Positions 25,670 to 34,572 of a DNA stretch of 64,000 nucleotides are shown piece by piece. The translations under genes were made by a program, and so were the position numbers. The number at the start of each line of letters is the position of its first letter. The stretch's first letter is position 1. Location of the stretch: contig NZ_CP104202.1 in NCBI RefSeq assembly GCF_025244685.1, positions 374,323-438,322 on the forward strand. The letters are read 5' to 3'. The stretch comes from Chlorobaculum sp. MV4-Y. Lineage in GTDB: Bacteria; Bacteroidota; Chlorobiia; Chlorobiales; Chlorobiaceae. The notes under the pieces were generated by a model. It saw only the letters and a program-made list of their open reading frames with translations, ran no database searches and was not told the origin of the DNA.

Positions 25670-27121
25670 TTACCACTCCTCGAAGTTTTTTGCCGTGCCG
25701 CCGAGCTTCTCGTTGATGGCCGCCGCCGCCGTGCGTCCCGCGCCCATCGCCAGAATCACCGTCGCGCCACCCGTGACGATGTCGCCGCCGGCGTAAACGT
25801 TCTCCTTGGAGGTCTGCATGGTGTTGACGTCAACGACGATGGTTTCCCGCTTGCTGACCTCGATGTCGGGCGTGGTCTGGTGGATAAGCGGGTTGGAGCC
25901 GTTGCCGATGGAGATGATCGCCATGTCGATGGGCAGGATGTACTCCGAGCCCTCGACCGGTACCGGACGGCGGCGTCCCGAATCGTCGGGCGCGCCAAGT
26001 TCCATCTTCTGGCACTTCGCGCCGGTGAGCCACGCCTTTTCGTCGCCGACGAACTCAAGCGGGGTGGTGAGCAGCAGGAACTCGATGCCCTCCTCCTTGG
26101 CGTTGTGAATCTCCTCCTCGCGGGCGGGCATCTCTTTTTCGGAGCGGCGATAGACGATGTAGGCGTGCTCCGCTCCGAGCCTCTTGGCCGTGCGGACGGC
26201 GTCCATCGCGGTGTTGCCGCCGCCGAAGACCGCGACGTTTTTGCCCTTGCAGTCGAACACCGGCGTGTCGCTGCTCTTCAGGAAGTCGTAGGCCTTCATC
26301 AAATTCACCCTCGTCAGGAACTCGTTGGCCGCGAGCACGCCGACGAGGTTCTCGCCCGGAATGCCCATGAACCATGGCAGACCGGCGCCAACGCCGATGA
26401 AGACAGCGTCGAAGCCCTCCTCCTCGATCAGCTCGTCGATGGTGATGGTTCTGCCAACCACCACGTCTGTTCTGAACTCGATGCCCATGCGGCGCAGGCC
26501 ATCAAGCTCTTCGCGGACGATCTCCTTCGGCAGGCGGAACTCCGGAATGCCGTACATCAAAACACCGCCAAGTTCGTGCAGTGCCTCGAACACCACCACC
26601 TTATGGCCGTACTGGGCCAGGTCGTTGGCGCAGCTCAGGCCCGCCGGGCCGCTGCCGACAACGGCAACCTTCTTGCCAGTCGAGGGGGCGACTTTCGGAT
26701 CGATCTTCTGGCCGCTGGTGCGCTCGTAATCGCCGACGAAGCGTTCGAGGTTGCCGATGGCCACCGGTTCGTGCTTCTTGCCGATGACACACATCTTCTC
26801 GCACTGGTCTTCCTGCGGGCAGACGCGGCCGCAGATTGACGGTAGCACGTTGTCCTCCTTGATCTTCCTGACCGCGCCCATGAAGTCGCCCTCGGCGATC
26901 AGTTTGATGAACTGGTCGATCTTGATGTTGACCGGGCACCCCGCGATGCAGATCGGGTCCTTGCACTGGATGCAGCGCAGGGCTTCCTGCTGCGCCTGTT
27001 CCGGGGTCAGGCCAAGGTTGACCTCCCTGAAGTTACCGACGCGCTCCACTGGATCCTGAGCGGGCATCTTCTGGCGGGGAATGGCCATGCGTTCCTTGGC
27101 TGTGATAGTACGAGCGTCCAT
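25670..27121 (-). CDS. nfnL: Nfn/Sud large flavoprotein subunit (GltD-like)
   Basis: A 483-residue iron-sulfur flavoprotein. It has N-terminal Fe-S cysteines (CIQCKDPICIAGCPVN and CGRVCPQEDQCEKMC), a FAD-binding VVGSGPAGLSCANDLA and an NAD(P)-binding AVFGGGNTAMDAVRTAKRLG. It pairs with the FAD/2Fe-2S subunit encoded upstream to form NADH-dependent reduced ferredoxin:NADP+ oxidoreductase, an electron-bifurcating transhydrogenase. The same proteins have been called sulfide dehydrogenase SudA or glutamate synthase small subunit. No glutamate synthase large subunit is adjacent, which favours Nfn. Confidence 0.88.
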   Translation of the reverse strand: MDARTITAKERMAIPRQKMPAQDPVERVGNFREVNLGLTPEQAQQEALRCIQCKDPICIAGCPVNIKIDQFIKLIAEGDFMGAVRKIKEDNVLPSICGRVCPQEDQCEKMCVIGKKHEPVAIGNLERFVGDYERTSGQKIDPKVAPSTGKKVAVVGSGPAGLSCANDLAQYGHKVVVFEALHELGGVLMYGIPEFRLPKEIVREELDGLRRMGIEFRTDVVVGRTITIDELIEEEGFDAVFIGVGAGLPWFMGIPGENLVGVLAANEFLTRVNLMKAYDFLKSSDTPVFDCKGKNVAVFGGGNTAMDAVRTAKRLGAEHAYIVYRRSEKEMPAREEEIHNAKEEGIEFLLLTTPLEFVGDEKAWLTGAKCQKMELGAPDDSGRRRPVPVEGSEYILPIDMAIISIGNGSNPLIHQTTPDIEVSKRETIVVDVNTMQTSKENVYAGGDIVTGGATVILAMGAGRTAAAAINEKLGGTAKNFEEW

Positions 27122-27242
27122 GATTACGATTGCTGGTTTAGCGGTGAAACGGATTTTCGTGACAGTCCTGCCCGCCGGAAGTCGCTCGAAACGGCTCCGG
27201 AAGGTAGACTGCTTCTATGAAAAATGTCAGGTTGTGCAGGAA

Positions 27243-28088
27243 TCAAGCCTGCCTGGTCAGATTGCATTCGTGAGCGAAGGTATCGTCAGCCTCCTTCTCT
27301 TCGTGCTGGTAAATCCTGTTCCTGTCGGCAAGGTTCTTGAAATCGACCTGATGGGCGTCGAACTCAGGGCCGTCGATGCAGCCGAACTTGATCTCGCCGC
27401 CGACCGTGACGCGGCAGCCGCCGCACATGCCGGTGCCGTCGATCATGATGGGGTTGAGGCTGACCACGGTTTTGATGCCGTACGGACGGGTGACGTCAGC
27501 CACCGCCTTCATCATCGGAATCGGGCCGATGGCGAGCACGAAATCGATCTTCTTGCCGGAGTCGATCAGCTCCTGGAGCTTCTGCGTGACAAAACCGTGG
27601 AAGCCGTACGAGCCGTCGTCGGTGGTGATGTACGATTCGTCGCTGACCGCCTTCATCTCATCTTCGAGGATCACGAGATCCTTCGAACGCGCGCCGTTGA
27701 TGGTGATGACATAGTTGCCAGCCTCCTTGAGCGCCGCCGCTGTCGGGTAGGCGATAGCGGTGCCCACGCCGCCGCCGATACTGACTGCCGTACCGAAATT
27801 CTCGATGTGCGAGGGAGTTCCCAGCGGGCCTACAACATCGGCGATCGAGTCGCCTGCCTCCTTGCGGTTCAACTCACGTGTCGATTTGCCCGCACCCTGC
27901 GCGATGATGGTGATGGTGCCTTTTTCGGGATTCGAGTCGGCGATGGTCAGAGGAATGCGCTCGCCGTTCTCTGCGATCCTGATGATGACGAACTGGCCAG
28001 CTTTTCGCTTTTTTGCGATCCTCGGAGCCTCGATTTCGAATTTTTTAATATTTTCAGCTAAAAAAATAGCGGAAACAATCCTGTACAT
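27243..28088 (-). CDS. nfnS: Nfn/Sud small subunit (FAD and 2Fe-2S)
   Basis: A 281-residue ferredoxin-NADP reductase-type protein. It begins with a flavin beta-barrel (AGQFVIIRIAENGERIPLTIAD), has a nucleotide-binding GGGVGTAIAYPTAAALKEAG, and ends with a 2Fe-2S site, where DGTGMCGGCRV and a later FGCIDGPEFD supply cysteines. It forms NfnAB with the large subunit encoded 121 nt downstream. In an anaerobic phototroph it would balance NADH, NADPH and ferredoxin pools. Confidence 0.88.
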   Translation of the reverse strand: MYRIVSAIFLAENIKKFEIEAPRIAKKRKAGQFVIIRIAENGERIPLTIADSNPEKGTITIIAQGAGKSTRELNRKEAGDSIADVVGPLGTPSHIENFGTAVSIGGGVGTAIAYPTAAALKEAGNYVITINGARSKDLVILEDEMKAVSDESYITTDDGSYGFHGFVTQKLQELIDSGKKIDFVLAIGPIPMMKAVADVTRPYGIKTVVSLNPIMIDGTGMCGGCRVTVGGEIKFGCIDGPEFDAHQVDFKNLADRNRIYQHEEKEADDTFAHECNLTRQA

Positions 28089-28283
28089 TGTTACTTGCGA
28101 TTACTCGTGATATGTGGATTGGAATGACTTTCAGCAGGGAAGCAAGGAAGAAAGTGAAAGCCACAGAAGGAGGTATAATACGGCGAGAACTTCTTAAAAA
28201 AAGACGCGTTGACCCTTTTTCGAGGTTTCAAGCGCTTTTTTCTCCATCCGGAGGCCATCAGCAACGTTTTAATCTTTTAGTTC

Positions 28284-28889
28284 ATGGTATTTATTGCCGA
28301 CTATGGCGCCGGAAACCTCAGGTCGGTGCACAAGGCTTTCGATTATCTCGGCATCAAGGCAGTCGTCAGCGACAAGGCATCCGAGATGAGCCGTTACGAT
28401 AAAGTGCTTATTCCCGGCGTCGGCGCGTTCGGCCCGGCGATGGAGGCGCTGAACCGACAGGGATTCGGCGAGGCGATCCGGGAGCATATCAACAAAGGCC
28501 GCAGTGTGCTTGGCATCTGCCTCGGCATGCAGCTCTTCCTTTCAGAAAGCGAGGAGATGGGAGCGTATAAGGGCCTCGACATCGTGCCCGGCAAGGTACT
28601 CCGTTTTACCGGCAGCACCGACAAGATTCCGCAGATCGGCTGGAACTCTGTTGATTACTGCAAGGAATCGGTACTCTTCCGCAATATTCCAGACCGGTCA
28701 TATTTCTACTTCGTGCACTCTTACTATTGCCGCCCCGATGAGCCGGAAAGCGTGGCCACGACCACCTTTTTCGCCGGGAAAAATTTTTGTTCGGCCATTG
28801 AGAAAAATGGTATTTTCGCGGTACAGTTTCACCCTGAAAAAAGCTCCGAAGCGGGCTTGCAGGTGCTGAAGAATTTTGCAGAATTTTAA
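28284..28889 (+). CDS. hisH: Imidazole glycerol phosphate synthase, glutaminase subunit
   Basis: A 201-residue class-I amidotransferase. The nucleophile lies in GICLGMQLF, and the His/Glu pair in FAVQFHPEKSSE. It supplies ammonia to HisF in histidine synthesis. It is followed after 21 nt by hisA. The 195-nt upstream region carries no convincing gene; a strong GGAGG at about 28169 has no suitable start next to it. Confidence 0.95.
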   Translation: MVFIADYGAGNLRSVHKAFDYLGIKAVVSDKASEMSRYDKVLIPGVGAFGPAMEALNRQGFGEAIREHINKGRSVLGICLGMQLFLSESEEMGAYKGLDIVPGKVLRFTGSTDKIPQIGWNSVDYCKESVLFRNIPDRSYFYFVHSYYCRPDEPESVATTTFFAGKNFCSAIEKNGIFAVQFHPEKSSEAGLQVLKNFAEF

Positions 28890-28910
28890 GTCTTTGAGGT
28901 TATACACGTT

Positions 28911-29693
28911 ATGCTGATCATTCCAGCTATAGATATAAAGGAAGGCAAGTGCGTCCGGCTCACCAAGGGTGACTTTGCCCAGAAGAAGGTCTATCTCGAC
29001 AACCCGTGCGACATGGCGGTCATCTGGCGGAAGCAGAACGCCAAGATGATCCATGTGGTTGATCTCGATGCCGCCCTGACCGGCGAGACGGTCAACTTCG
29101 AGAGGATTCGCGAGATTGTCAACGTGCTCGATATTCCGATCCAGGTCGGCGGCGGCATTCGCTCCGTCGAGGTGGTCGAGAAGTACCTCCAGATGGGCGT
29201 CAGCCGCGTGGTCATCGGCTCTGCGGCGGTTACCAATCCAGGCCTTATCGCCGAGCTGCTGAAAAAATACCGCCCCTCACAGATCGTCGTCGGCATTGAC
29301 GCCGAGAACGGCGTGCCCAAGATCAAGGGGTGGACCGAGAGCAGCGCCATGCAGGATTACGAGCTTGCCGCCGAAATGAAGAAGCTCGGTGTCGAACGCA
29401 TCATCTACACCGACATCACCCGAGACGGCATGTTGCAGGGAGTCGGCTACGAAACCACCAAACGCTTCGCCGAGAAGGCAGGCATGAAGGTGACCGCCTC
29501 GGGCGGCGTGACCACCTCCGATGACTTGCACAAGCTCCGCTCGCTCGAAAAGTACGGCGTCGATTCAGTCATTATCGGCAAGGCGCTCTACGAGTGCAAC
29601 TTTCCGTGCCAGGAGCTGTGGTACGCCTACGAGCAGGGACTTGGCATTGACGGCGAATTCTCCACGGCACGCAAAAAAGAGTGCTGCCCCTGA
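28911..29693 (+). CDS. hisA: ProFAR isomerase (phosphoribosylformimino-AICAR-P isomerase)
   Basis: A 260-residue (beta/alpha)8 barrel with the twin catalytic Asp regions AIDIKEGKCVRL and YTDITRDGML and phosphate-binding GGGIRS and ASGGVTT loops. It isomerises ProFAR, the step just before the HisHF reaction, so it works with hisH directly upstream. The C-terminal ~15 residues (to ECCP) are an unusual Cys-ending tail. Confidence 0.96.
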   Translation: MLIIPAIDIKEGKCVRLTKGDFAQKKVYLDNPCDMAVIWRKQNAKMIHVVDLDAALTGETVNFERIREIVNVLDIPIQVGGGIRSVEVVEKYLQMGVSRVVIGSAAVTNPGLIAELLKKYRPSQIVVGIDAENGVPKIKGWTESSAMQDYELAAEMKKLGVERIIYTDITRDGMLQGVGYETTKRFAEKAGMKVTASGGVTTSDDLHKLRSLEKYGVDSVIIGKALYECNFPCQELWYAYEQGLGIDGEFSTARKKECCP

Positions 29694-29708
29694 AGCGGCG
29701 CATCGCGA

Positions 29709-30356
29709 TTGCAACCATCGACAGCCACCGTGCAGGAACAGCGCCAACAGCTTCTCCAGTCGCTTGAAGCCCTGATCTTCTCCTCGGAAGAGCCGGTCAA
29801 TCTTCAGACGCTCAGTCAGATCACCGGCCAGAAGTTTACGCCGGCCGAGTTTCAGGATGCGGTCGATGAACTCAACCGCGACTACGAGGCGACCGGTAGA
29901 ACCTTCCGCATCCATGCCATCGCTGGCGGCTATCGCTTTCTCACCCTGCCGGAATTTGCCGACCTTGTCCGCCAACTGCTTGCGCCGGTGATCCAGCGGC
30001 GGCTGTCCCGATCCATGCTCGAAGTGCTTGCTGTGGTGGCCTGGCATCAGCCCGTCACCAAGGGAGAAATCCAGCAGATCCGGGGTGCGAGTCCCGACTA
30101 CTCCATCGACCGCCTGCTCTCGCGCGGGCTGATCGAGGTGCGCGGCAGGGCGGACTCGCCCGGGCGACCGTTGCAGTACGGTACGACCGCCGCATTTCTC
30201 GACCTGTTCCATCTGCCGAGCCTGAAAGACCTTCCCAAGTTGCGTGAAATCAAGGAGATACTCCGGGAGCACGAAGAACAGCAATATCTGGCCGAAGCCG
30301 ATTCGCCGCTGGCCGCTGATGAAGATGAAAACCCACGAATGGAGACGACTAAATGA
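29709..30356 (+). CDS. scpB: Segregation and condensation protein B
   Basis: A 215-residue protein with two winged-helix domains (LLQSLEALIFSSEEPVNLQTL and LSRSMLEVLAVVAWHQPVTKGEI). ScpB joins ScpA and SMC in the condensin that organises the chromosome; smc lies elsewhere in this window. The start may be TTG 29709 or GTG 29730; GTG gives MQEQRQQLL, closer to the usual N-terminus. Its TGA overlaps the next gene by 4 nt, the common scpB-rluB arrangement. Confidence 0.93.
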   Translation: MQPSTATVQEQRQQLLQSLEALIFSSEEPVNLQTLSQITGQKFTPAEFQDAVDELNRDYEATGRTFRIHAIAGGYRFLTLPEFADLVRQLLAPVIQRRLSRSMLEVLAVVAWHQPVTKGEIQQIRGASPDYSIDRLLSRGLIEVRGRADSPGRPLQYGTTAAFLDLFHLPSLKDLPKLREIKEILREHEEQQYLAEADSPLAADEDENPRMETTK

Positions 30357-31096
30357 AAAAGCAGGTGCAGGAAGAGAAGGTCAGAATCAACAAATATCTC
30401 GCCATGTGTGGCATTGCATCCCGGCGGGCTGCCGATCAGCTTGTGCTTGAAGGCAAGGTGAGTGTGAATGGCCATATTGCCGACGAGCCGGGCTTCAGGG
30501 TCGATCCGCGTAATGACGAGGTGGTGGTTGACGGGCGGCTTCTCGCAAAGCCTGAGGGTAAAAAGGTTTACATCCTGTTCAACAAGCCCCGGAACGTCAT
30601 CACCACGAGCCACGACGAACGCGATCGCCAGCAGATTCTCGATTTCATCGATGTCCCCGAGCGGGTCTTCCCGGTCGGACGGCTCGACCGGAAGAGCACC
30701 GGGCTTCTGCTGCTGACCAACGACGGCACGCTGGCCCACCGGCTGATGCACCCGTCGTCGCAGGTGCAGAAAGAGTACCTTGCCTCGCTCGACGCGAAGT
30801 TTCCGCCTGCGATGCTCCAGAAGCTGACCGGTGGCATGAGGCTCAAGGACACCGGCGAGAAGGTGAGCCCCTGCAGGGCAAAAATCCTCGACGATGGCAT
30901 GAGCGTGCTCGTGAGCATTCACGAAGGCAAGAACCACCAGGTGCGACGTATGTTCAGCACCCTCGGTTTCGAGGTCAAGCGACTTGACCGCGTGGCCTAT
31001 GCGGGTCTGACTCCCGGGGAACTCAGACGAGGGGAGTGGCGCTTTCTCTCCCGCAATGAGGTCGAAAAACTCTATCGGTTGTGTGGTGGTCACTGA
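30353..31096 (+). CDS. rluB: Pseudouridine synthase, RluB/RsuA family
   Basis: A 247-residue enzyme: an N-terminal S4 RNA-binding domain (VRINKYLAMCGIASRRAADQLV), then the catalytic domain with the motif-II Asp in PVGRLDRKSTGLLLLTNDG, and a later EGKNHQVRRM. RluB modifies 23S rRNA around position 2605. It overlaps scpB (ATGA). Confidence 0.92.
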   Translation: MKKQVQEEKVRINKYLAMCGIASRRAADQLVLEGKVSVNGHIADEPGFRVDPRNDEVVVDGRLLAKPEGKKVYILFNKPRNVITTSHDERDRQQILDFIDVPERVFPVGRLDRKSTGLLLLTNDGTLAHRLMHPSSQVQKEYLASLDAKFPPAMLQKLTGGMRLKDTGEKVSPCRAKILDDGMSVLVSIHEGKNHQVRRMFSTLGFEVKRLDRVAYAGLTPGELRRGEWRFLSRNEVEKLYRLCGGH

Positions 31097-31170
31097 TTAT
31101 ATTTGACAAGTTCCGTTTGACGTAACGGGCATATCGCTTTTTTCTCTCCAATTTTCATCGACCCCTTGCG

Positions 31171-33171
31171 ATGAAACCGACATATACTACCTGGCTGCGC
31201 CGCATGACGGTGTTGGCCTTGCTGTATGCATTTGCTATTTCGCCAACTCCGGCGCTGGCTTTCGACTCGTTCGAAGAGCTGCTCGACCGTTCCGGCTCGG
31301 AAGGCACTGCGGAGGAGTTGTTCAACGATCTCGAAGATTTGCGCCGGAACAAAATTCCGGTCAATCTCGCCACCGAAGAGCAACTGCTCGAACTGCCGCT
31401 GCTTTCTGCTGCCGATGCGGCAAAGATCATCACCCGGCGGCAGCGCGGGCCGATCAGAGCCATTGCTGAACTCGAAGCGGTAATCGGCAAGGACGCCGCC
31501 CGCCGTCTTGCCCCGTACCTCTCATTCAAACTGCCGCCTGAAAAAAAGAGAAAAGAGCCACAGGAGAAACTTCGGGGCAGCGTGATCGGGCGGGTTTTCT
31601 GGGAAGATCCCCCGCGCGCTGGGGTCACAAATGGCAAGTATGCCGGAGGGAATCGCCATGTGTACAGCCGGTTTCAGGTGGCCACGCCGCACTATGGTGT
31701 TCATCTTTTGTCGGACAGTGATGTTGGCGAACCGGATATCGACGACTTTCTCTCGTTCAATGTCCATGCCGAACGGATCGGCATTCTGACGCAGGCGGTT
31801 GTCGGAAATTACAAGCTGAGTTTCGGGCAGGGGTTGCTTTTCGGCCAGGGACGCTACTTTTTCAAAGGCTCGGACGCCGTCGATGGCGTGCTGCTCTTCG
31901 CACCGGCGCTCCGGCCCTACACCTCGGCTGGTGAGGACAACTTTCTGCAAGGCGCGGCGGCGACAATTTCACCGGGGCCGTTCGAGTTGACGGCGTTCAC
32001 TTCGAGTAACAAGCTCGATGCGACCATCAAGAATGGCGTGGTTACGAGCATTGCCACCGGTGGCTATCATCGCACAGCTACAGAGCTTAAAAAGAAGGAC
32101 AACCTCACTCAGGAGGTCAACGGCGTGAATCTCCGGTACCGTTATCGCGCTGGAGAGTTGAGTAGTGCCATTGGCGCGACATGGACGAAATACAGATACG
32201 GGCTTCCGCTTACATGGCTCGATGACGGCAAAAATGGCGGCCAGCTCACCTCTCTCGAAGCGAGCGCCGTGTATCGAAACACACAGGTTTTCGGCGAGGC
32301 CGCATACGCAGCCGAGCCCGGCGCCCTGTCATGGATATGCGGCGTTCAGGCCGATTTGGCAAAGGGAATTGCCGGCATTGTCTCCATGCGTGACTACGCC
32401 TTTGAATACTACTCTCCGTTTGCCGGAGCGTTCGCCGAGCGGGGCGACAACGCATCGAACGAGAGTGGCCTCTATTTTGGTCTGAAGGCCAAAGCACTCG
32501 ACAACCTGACCCTTGCCGGTTTTTATGACAGGTTCAGATTTCCGGTGCTCGACAAGCGATACTACGTCTACCCGTCATCTGGCTACGAGGCGCGGTTCTA
32601 CGCGACCTGGGAGCAGAACCGCTGGATTACCTGGGATGTCATGTATCAGCATAAGGAGAAGGAGGAGGCTAAAAAGCAGTTCGATAGCAACATCGGAACA
32701 TCGCCTTACATACCGGTGCCCAAAATTACCAACCGGGCGCAGCTTGGTCTGGTGGCTCGATGTTCTTCAAGCATCACGCTGAAATCGCGAGCTGCATTCA
32801 AGAGCCTCCGGAGCCACTTTGTCAGCGGGACGGAGAGCGAGGAGGGGTGGCTGCTCTATCAGCAGCTCAACTGGAAAAGCGGCCCCTTCACGCTCAAGAC
32901 CCGCCTTGCCCGTTTTGACACCGACAGTTACGATGTTGCCCTTTATGCCTACGAAGACGACCTGCCGCTGGTTTATACGCTCAACGCCTACTATGGGCGG
33001 GGCAAAGCGTGGTTCATTGTGCTCGATTTCGAGCCGGTGAAGAACTTCAACCTGACCGCCAAGTACGAAACGACATGGTACGACGACCGCGACGTTTACA
33101 GCAGCGGAAATGATCTTCGCAACACCTCGTCACCGGCTTCGTTCAACGTGGGGTGTATGCTGAAGTTTTGA
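31171..33171 (+). CDS. Secreted helix-hairpin-helix protein with outer-membrane barrel
   Basis: A 666-residue protein with a signal peptide (LLYAFAISPTPALA, ending ~residue 30). A ComEA-like HhH region follows (residues ~60-120, IPVNLATEEQLLELPLLSAADAAKI). The remaining ~540 residues are rich in aromatic, alternating beta strands and end in FNVGCMLKF, a typical outer-membrane barrel terminus. Similar HhH-plus-barrel proteins are known in Bacteroidetes/Chlorobi without a defined job. A role in DNA or polymer contact at the outer membrane is speculation from the HhH motif. Confidence 0.75.
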   Translation: MKPTYTTWLRRMTVLALLYAFAISPTPALAFDSFEELLDRSGSEGTAEELFNDLEDLRRNKIPVNLATEEQLLELPLLSAADAAKIITRRQRGPIRAIAELEAVIGKDAARRLAPYLSFKLPPEKKRKEPQEKLRGSVIGRVFWEDPPRAGVTNGKYAGGNRHVYSRFQVATPHYGVHLLSDSDVGEPDIDDFLSFNVHAERIGILTQAVVGNYKLSFGQGLLFGQGRYFFKGSDAVDGVLLFAPALRPYTSAGEDNFLQGAAATISPGPFELTAFTSSNKLDATIKNGVVTSIATGGYHRTATELKKKDNLTQEVNGVNLRYRYRAGELSSAIGATWTKYRYGLPLTWLDDGKNGGQLTSLEASAVYRNTQVFGEAAYAAEPGALSWICGVQADLAKGIAGIVSMRDYAFEYYSPFAGAFAERGDNASNESGLYFGLKAKALDNLTLAGFYDRFRFPVLDKRYYVYPSSGYEARFYATWEQNRWITWDVMYQHKEKEEAKKQFDSNIGTSPYIPVPKITNRAQLGLVARCSSSITLKSRAAFKSLRSHFVSGTESEEGWLLYQQLNWKSGPFTLKTRLARFDTDSYDVALYAYEDDLPLVYTLNAYYGRGKAWFIVLDFEPVKNFNLTAKYETTWYDDRDVYSSGNDLRNTSSPASFNVGCMLKF

Positions 33172-33263
33172 GGAGGGATGAGGTTGTTTGACGGTTGAGG
33201 AGCTTGAATTACTGAAAATTCAGCGCTATATAACATCGTTAAAGGGTCAAAAAAGCCAAAACA

Positions 33264-33368
33264 ACTTGGGGCCCTATTAAGCGGATTGTAGGTTTGATTC
33301 TTGCCGTCATCAGAGCGCAGATGGTGATAACCGGAGTGCACAGAGCGTTTGGGCTGGGCACCGGGTGA
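33264..33368 (+). pseudogene. MarC-like C-terminal relic, left copy
   Basis: One frame reads GPIKRIVGLILAVIRAQMVI and ends TGVHRAFGLGTG before TGA at 33366. This resembles the last membrane helix of MarC-family proteins (pattern ...ITR.-GLILA-IAVQ...). There is no upstream body. A second, diverged copy of the same sequence lies at 33979-34059 on the other side of the toxin-antitoxin pair. About 90 nt before it (33172-33263) show nothing else. Confidence 0.45.
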
Positions 33369-33428
33369 GTGGGTGGTGGTTTGTGTTGCTGGGCAATGTG
33401 TCGAAAAATGTTTTTTTCAGAAAGAATT

Positions 33429-33758
33429 ATGCGGGTGAATCAGGAATTTCTGAAATTGGTGAGAGAGAAAGCGGAGGAAAAGCTGCTTTTTCTCCCCCAT
33501 GCACTGAACCAGATGATGCGACCTGATCGGATGATTAGTACGCCAGAAGTGAGGAGGGCTGTTTTTGATGGTGAGATCATTGAAGAATATCCGGAAGATG
33601 CAAGAGGTCATAGTTGTCTTATACTTGGATACGGCGAGGGTGAAAGGGCGTTACACGTTGTTTGTGCGCCGAAAGATGAATATTTGGCAGTTATTACAGC
33701 CTATATTCCAAGTGCGGATCAATGGAGTGTTGATTTTAAATGGAGGAGAAAATTATGA
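33429..33758 (+). CDS. DUF4258 protein, probable toxin of a TA pair
   Basis: A 109-residue protein. The core LPHALNQMMRPDRMISTPEVRRAV...IIEEYPED and LHVVCAPKDEYLAVITAYIP match the DUF4258 family, RelE/MqsR-like small proteins that often sit before a YgiT-type zinc-finger gene. The predicted role is an mRNA-interfering toxin. The start at 33429 (MRVNQEF) is chosen; upstream in-frame codons are Cys-rich and unlikely. The stop overlaps the antitoxin start by 4 nt (ATGA). Confidence 0.82.
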   Translation: MRVNQEFLKLVREKAEEKLLFLPHALNQMMRPDRMISTPEVRRAVFDGEIIEEYPEDARGHSCLILGYGEGERALHVVCAPKDEYLAVITAYIPSADQWSVDFKWRRKL

Positions 33759-33973
33759 AATGCATGTACTGCCAAGCTGAAATGAAGAAAGGAACCGTAC
33801 CATTTCATATTGACAGAAAGGGGGTTCATGTAAGTCTTGATGAAATTCCTGCATGGGTGTGCCCACAGTGTGGGGAATCCTATTTTGAGGAGAGGGAAGT
33901 TGATGCGATTCAGGAGTTGGTCAAAACGGTTGAAGAACAAACACACAAGTTTGCAAAGACAGCGCAGAAATAA
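33755..33973 (+). CDS. YgiT-type zinc-finger protein, probable antitoxin
   Basis: A 72-residue protein with two CxxC knuckles (CMYCQAEM and CPQCGESYF) as in the N-terminal zinc domain of MqsA/YgiT, but without the C-terminal Xre DNA-binding domain. ATG 33755 follows GGAGGAG and overlaps the toxin stop. It probably neutralises the DUF4258 protein. DNA autoregulation would need another factor, as no helix-turn-helix is present. Confidence 0.85.
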   Translation: MKCMYCQAEMKKGTVPFHIDRKGVHVSLDEIPAWVCPQCGESYFEEREVDAIQELVKTVEEQTHKFAKTAQK

Positions 33974-33978
33974 CCACC

Positions 33979-34059
33979 GTGTTGGGTGTTATTACGCGAA
34001 TGATAGGTTTGATTCTCGTTGTTATTAAGACGCATATAGTGATGAATTTACAATCATGA
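33979..34059 (+). pseudogene. MarC-like C-terminal relic, right copy
   Basis: In frame, VLGVITRMIGLILVVIKTHIVM ends at TGA 34057, parallel to the left relic at 33264-33368. It starts 6 nt after the antitoxin stop. Many differences between the two copies are silent or conservative, which implies that both descend from coding sequence. Confidence 0.45.
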
Positions 34060-34078
34060 CGCATTGATTTGTAAAAAT

Positions 34079-34510
34079 ATGTTATCTGTTTCATCAATAT
34101 TAGCAGGAATTCTTTCGCTCGCGGGCGTAATCTTAGGTGCGAGCCTTCAATATTACTTTTCTCGTACCTCTGAAGAAAAAAACAACTTAAACTTTTAAAA
34201 AAAACAGGCATATGTGGATTATTTGGGATCTGTTGCGAAATTTGCTCAGGCAGCAAAGATCAATCCAATTGAAAGATTGAAATCGCTTTCAGAAGCAGCC
34301 GATGCTAAAACCCGTATATGTATTTATGGTTCTAACGAATCTGTCTCGTTGTTGGCAGAATTTGAGCGGCAAGGCGCTCAGCTTGCATCGAAAGTGTCTA
34401 TAAATACCTTTATGAGTCTTTGTTCACAAATGCGAAAAGAGGGATTAAACAAAGATTCAATAATATCATCGGATGATCTTGAAATTGTTCTTTTTGGGCC
34501 TGAACCATGA
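34079..34510 (+). pseudogene. Small membrane-anchored protein interrupted by in-frame TAA
   Basis: The ATG at 34079 opens an N-terminal membrane anchor (MLSVSSILAGILSLAGVILG) followed by SLQYYFSRTSEEK, then TAA at 34196-34198. The same frame continues KKQAYVDYLGSVAKFAQAAK to a stop at 34508, about 143 codons in all. Anchored proteins of this layout (single TM, basic linker, KQAYVDYL-like helix) are common and uncharacterised. A GTG at 34214 could start a truncated soluble form. The stop abuts an A8 run. Confidence 0.6.
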
Positions 34511-34572
34511 TCAACGATAAAAGCTTAATAAGGATTTTTTTCGGAATCGCTCAGAGTAAATCCCTTCATCCC

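Noticed and set aside
25670-27121. Glutamate synthase small subunit (GltD)
   Set aside because: Sequence is similar, but the adjacent NfnS-type subunit and absence of a large glutamate synthase gene favour Nfn/Sud.
28088-28402. 104-codon frame on + before hisH
   Set aside because: It runs into hisH in another frame, is basic and irregular, and has no suitable start next to the GGAGG at 28169.
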